DNA of 64,000 nucleotides from Alnus glutinosa (taxonomy: Eukaryota; Streptophyta; Magnoliopsida; Fagales; Betulaceae). The stretch lies in contig NC_084891.1 of NCBI RefSeq assembly GCF_958979055.1, positions 5,980,501-6,044,500 of the forward strand, given 5' to 3'. Positions 59,801 through 64,000 of this stretch are shown piece after piece (the stretch's first letter is position 1; every line of letters starts with the position of its first letter). The translations under genes and the position numbers were made by a program. Under the pieces are notes generated by a model. It saw only the letters and a list, made by a program, of their open reading frames with translations, was not told the origin of the DNA and did not search any database.

Positions 59801-62800
59801 ACCTCAGCTCTAGGAACTTCAAGTCTCATTCTCCACCTTCCCATAGAAGATATGACACTACCCAGATGCCCAGCCATTGCCCTTTTGAGCAAGCCACCCC
59901 CGTCCTTGCCAGCAGGGCTACGATCTCGGGTACCAGGCAAGACATATTCACCTTGAAGCTCATAAAGGCTATTGCTTAGTTCCAGAACAGTTTTCTCAAC
60001 AGTGATCTAATCAACCAGTACATCATTAGACAAGTCATTCATAATCCCGTAATTGTACAAATAAAATTACATAGATACAAGAGCTCGTAACAAATGAAGA
60101 TAACATAGTAATGGTTATATTGCAGCAACATACAGCCATAACTTTGTTTCAGAACAAGTTCATCAACAATGTTGTAAAAAATATTGCATTATCTCCCAAT
60201 GCAATTATTGTAAAACAATGGTAAGCATCTTATTTTTGGAAAAAGTAAGAGTTCATCATAATTGACATAATAGAGATTTACTAGTAGCTATATAATCTAG
60301 AATAATTTTGAAGGTAATGGATGGAAAAGCATTTAAGATATCAACTGAGCTATAGATTACAACAATAGCAAGGAGGTAGAGCATGTATTCTGTTTGGAAG
60401 TCAGAGTGGTAGAACACAAATGGCACTAACCAATGCGATTTAGGACTACTTTTGTAGTTTAAGAATCGAACTTTTATAGACATCTCATATCAACCATGTG
60501 AACAACAGACTCCTTCCTTTGGTTGTTTTACTTCCTAGGATAGAGATTAGAAAATAGATAGATATCTCAAATCTTAATATCTTGTTTCACCTCTTTGCAG
60601 TTTCTCTTTCGTATTTTTCCTCCATATAATATATTAGCATTTGCGAGGGGGTTAATCCTATGAAGTATGATATTTAATACTTTAAAATACTAATAGTCGG
60701 AGAAGCTCAAGGTATGACAGTGAGTCAAGAATGTGTCCAAGTTTTATAAAATTCTCAACCAATGAACGCATAAAAAGGACAGATTCAAGGACTCACAACA
60801 TCTCCACTCCATCTAGCAGCCACATCCAGGGCTTCACCTAGCACACCACTGAATTTAGGCCGAAGCACAGATAACACTCCATGACCTCTTCTCTTCTGAA
60901 GATTAAGCTGAATTTCCGCCTGAAAGTAAACAACCAGCTAGAGGCTGAGTAACAATTCCAAATTTAAATTGCCACCGCCAATTAAAAACTATTAAATATA
61001 AATAATCTTGAAGCTTCACCCAGATTATGATTCCAGTGAAAAAGCACAAGCAGGGATCATAGAAAATTTCCCCTCTACTAGCATTGGAAAGAAAATGCAG
61101 CATATCACCATTGACATAATAGCCAGAATGCATTGAAAAAAAAAATTCCAGAGAATTTCATAAAAGACTATGAACAAGGATGAAAAAAAAAAATATTGGT
61201 TCAATATAGCTCTTTCAGTTATTTTTCCCCATAATTACCACGGAGAAGGATTAATGAATGAAAGCTTTCCAACAAAAGTCCTTTATTTTATCACTTGGTG
61301 GAGAGTTGTGTTTGTGGGGTAGGTAGTGGTCTAATGAGCCTCTTGGGGGCGTATGGAGTGGGGTTATGGAAGAATATTATGAAAGGTTGTGAAAAGTTTT
61401 CAAGTCATACCATACTTGAGGGAGATGAATCAAATGTTAGATTCTAGCATAATCTGTGTCGCAGGAACAAGGCCCTAAAGGAAGCCTTTTCAGTTTTATA
61501 TGGTATTGCTTGTGTGAAGGATGCTTCCATCGTGGCTCACTTTGAGCTCTATGATGGCTTCAATAAGTGGAATGTTAGCTTTGTCAGAGTGGCTGATGAT
61601 TGGGAAGTGGATGTTTTTGCCCCGTTCTTTAGCTTGTTGTATTCAGTTAGAGTGAGATGGGTGTTAGAAAATAAAGAGCCGTTGCAGCATATCAAGAATA
61701 TCTCATTGATTTCCTCTCTAAAATCTTTCCTTATTTTCCTACATGATTTCCTCAATATTTTTCACTTTAATATTTCATGATTGTGCGCCATGATTAGTGG
61801 GATGTGCTCCCCTCTATTAGCCTATATATTCATATCTTTTGTAATCAAAAGCACTCAATGAAATAAGAAGCAATGTAGCGTTTTCTCTCTTTTGTGTTAT
61901 CCTTTTCTTCCCTTCTATCTCTTATATTTTATTTTACAATGGGTAGGTGAAGACAAGATTTAGCGAACCCCCTCTAAAAGAGAATTGTACGATGTTAGAT
62001 CCTTCTACAATATTATGGGTTTTAGGGAAGGCTCTCTTTTCCCTTGGAAGAGTATTTGGCGGACTAAAACTCCTTTGAGAGCAACTTTTTTTTACTTGGT
62101 CGGCGGCCCTAGGAAAAATCCTTGCCCAGGATAAATCTTAAGAAACGGCATGTCATTATGATTGATAGGTGCTATATGTGTAAGAAGGATGGATAGTCCA
62201 TTGATATTCTTCTCCATTGTGAGGCTGTGTGCGCCTTATGGAATGCTTTCTTCAGTCGTTTTAGGCTTTCTTGGATTATGCCTATACGAGTTATTGACTT
62301 GTTTGCATATTAGTGGACTGCTGGTAGCACTACCGTGTAAAAGATGGTACTTTCTTGTCTTTTATGGTGTATTTTGGGCAAATTATCTCTCTATTAAACA
62401 CCAGAGTACTTGACTTCTAGAAATGGGAAAAGTGTTTCTTCTATAAGTGGATCATCTCCTGCTGCAATTCTCTTTTTCATACGGCACTAACTTGAGCTTT
62501 TTGTCTTAAACAGATAATTGAGTCCTCATAAACATCAATTTTCCATTTTGTTTTAAAAAACTTATTAGGTCAGCTCCTCTTACCTCCTACATATGCTAAC
62601 CATGTCAATATTGTCCTCCCTACCCATTAACACCATTTACCTCAAAGTTACTTTCCACTTGGCACTAAATAAAGATCTTCACAAAATCCCTTTTAAGTTC
62701 ACTGAAATTTTTTTTGGCTCATGCTGCAAATCTTATCAAAAAATTTCAGCATGAGCCCAAACCATGGAAATGTTTTCTAGGATTATTTTCAGGGTTTCAG

Positions 62801-63421
62801 CCAAACGGCAGAGAACTAGTTATTTTTCAGAAACTGTTTTCAACATTTTCTGTTAGAAAATGTTTTACATCAAAAGACATGATTCCTAACTATGGAATAT
62901 TTTTAAATGGTGGGTTCATTTCATAATGATTGGATGCACATTAAAGATTATCAAAGAGCAGAATTGAGAGACAGAGAACAATGGAATCAAATTGCTACTT
63001 ATCAGTGGCCAAAAAAGAGTAGCCATCAATCGGAAAAAAAGAAAGAAGGAAGACTACTTACTCTTTGTATTGTTCCCCGCAATGAAGCCAGCTCCAGTTC
63101 ATCAAGCGGCAAATGACGTACCTACAACCAGCTCACGCAAAGTCATGAAAAAGAAATAACTCATATTCTCAAACTATTGCTGCTTTTATAAATAAGAAAA
63201 CATTGAAAAATAAAACTAAATTACTATAAAAGGAACAAAACTGAAGTTACCTCCAAGTTAGCAGAATGTAGTGGTCGAAAACAAACATTAGCCCTTAGTT
63301 GTCCCTTTTGAAGGGAAAAAGACAGTAATTTTCCATTTTGTGGATTATCTTCACTACTAGGCTGCAGTGGCTCTACAACCTCTACTGTGAGGCTTTCATC
63401 TGGCCTACCTGTGGCATCCAA
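53888..63421 (-). CDS. TIC236: TIC236/EMB2410 (TamB-like inner envelope protein), 3' half; continues past the right edge
   Basis: Fourteen exons join in phase: 63421-63251, 63121-63062, 60919-60800, 60006-59731, 59491-59426, 59243-59115, 58334-57522, 57378-57098, 56764-56508, 56004-55766, 55640-55449, 54816-54544 and 54034-53888 (thirteen listed borders; upstream exons lie outside). They give about 1007 residues of a protein usually near 2,100-2,200. The sequence is a long run of beta-strand-rich DUF490/TamB repeats (GILHMEGDLRGSLARPECDV; LDGSASFHRASISSP; MQITGSILQPTISGNI). It ends with the conserved LLFEYSATSQD. TIC236 spans from the chloroplast inner envelope to TOC75 and is needed for protein import; loss is embryo-lethal in Arabidopsis. 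All introns seen are GT-AG. The 2.1-kb intron between 63062 and 60919 carries nested retroelements. Confidence 0.93.
61285..62410 (+). mobile_element. Degenerate LINE fragment in a TIC236 intron, split by an LTR
   Basis: The left part (to ~61661) reads ACVKDASIVAHFELYDGFNKW and related LINE ORF2 text. It matches the homologous stretch near 2555-2640 of the LINE at 1301. The right part resumes at ~61944 and shows the zf-RVT-like KKRHVIMIDRCYMCKKDG followed by a stop and HCEAVCALWNAFF. Several stops and frameshifts are present. It is antisense to TIC236. Outer borders are estimated. Confidence 0.8.
61657..61943 (+). mobile_element. Short solo LTR nested in the LINE, 5-bp TSD
   Basis: A 277-bp segment (61662-61938) begins TGTTAGAAAATAAAG and ends TTTTATTTTACA. 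It is flanked by ATGGG at 61657-61661 and 61939-61943. Near its end it has CACTCAATGAAATAAG, typical of copia LTR 3' regions, and TATATATTCATATC as a possible TATA region. It interrupts LINE coding text on both sides, so it inserted later than the LINE. Confidence 0.9.
62411..63061. other. Remainder of the TIC236 intron
   Basis: No gene is visible. GGCTCATGCTG (62716-62726) is repeated as its reverse complement CAGCATGAGCC (62747-62757), a perfect 11-bp inverted repeat with a 20-base loop. Confidence 0.6.
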
Positions 63422-64000
63422 CTGCATAACAAGATAGAGCTAAGATTTGAGTATAACTTAGTAAGTAAAGCAGGACCAGATTAAAATATGTAGAATTAGA
63501 GGAGTAGATTCATGATCATAGTGCCTGACCTCTCCCATCAGCATATTTCATATAAGCAAATCAATAAATCAGTCTTACTAAGCACAACATAGATCACATT
63601 TCTTATTTAAATCACTTATTGAAATTTATTCCATTGCAGTCCCATTCCCAAGTGAAAGTGCAAGGAGAAGAGAAGAAAAGCTGCTTATTATGCCACTCTT
63701 TTGTGACTATGCGTCTATAATTAACCCATCCAAGTACTGGCAACCAAAAACATCAGATACTCCTAATTTGAGCAGACACTTAAGTTGCTGCACGTTGAAA
63801 TATTTGACATTAATTGACAGAAAATTATTGTATATTGTTGTCTTCAGTCCTTAAAAACTACAAGAGAGTCAGATACCACTTTTGATAATCTAATACTTTT
63901 CACCAAGATTTAATATTCTTGCAGCTCTAGGCAGATATGTGAAACATCATATACTTCAGGCTTTTTTTGCTCAATTGCTCCCGAGTATATAAAAAGCCTA
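63422..64000 (-). other. TIC236 intron reaching the right edge
   Basis: The acceptor TTGTTATGCAG precedes the exon at 63421. No further exon is recognisable before 64000, so this looks like the 3' part of a long intron. Confidence 0.6.

Overview
This 64 kb window is nuclear DNA of a flowering plant, most likely a woody eudicot. The genes carry short GT-AG introns with T-rich tracts, intergenic DNA is AT-rich, and there are many degraded LINE, Ty1/copia, TRIM, solo-LTR and Mutator-type MITE copies. I cannot name the species. There is no CRISPR array, bacterial operon or organellar gene.

Layout, left to right. 1-0.2 kb: last exon of an unrecognised gene. 1.3-3.4 kb: 5'-truncated LINE with an 11-bp target duplication. 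4.3-8.5 kb (+): membrane RING-H2 E3 ligase. 10-16.6 kb: one degenerate Ty1/copia element with both LTRs, PBS, PPT and TSD. 17.0-17.9 kb: long-TIR Mutator-like MITE. 18.1-26.3 kb (+): TFIIS-central plus SPOC domain protein. 27.3-29.5 kb (-): type II DnaJ/HSP40. 30.3 kb: LINE RNase H remnant. 31.9 kb: TRIM element. 34.5-36.6 kb (-): P-class PPR gene with a broken 3' end. 37-40 kb: MITEs and hairpins. 41.0-44.6 kb (-): CID5/6-like PAM2-CUE protein. 46.5-52.5 kb (+): PsbP-domain protein 5. 53.9-63.4 kb (-): 3' half of TIC236/EMB2410, running off the right edge.

The genes are independent transcription units, not a pathway cluster. Their order is informative, though: SPOC, DnaJ, CID, PPD5 and TIC236 appear together here. 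From memory, Arabidopsis keeps overlapping subsets of this set at three loci (At5g11430-450, At5g25520-540, At2g25640-660). The window therefore looks like the unreduced ancestral block that whole-genome duplication and gene loss split up in Arabidopsis. PPD5 and TIC236 are both chloroplast proteins and lie convergently.

Exon joins were made by eye from splice sites, reading phase and family resemblance. No database search was possible. I found no convincing undescribed system. The best leads are the PPR 3' frameshifts, a GC-AG intron in the DnaJ gene, three MITEs with exact 9-bp TSDs (one with a possible captured sequence), a complete tiny TRIM, and an LTR nested in a LINE inside a TIC236 intron.
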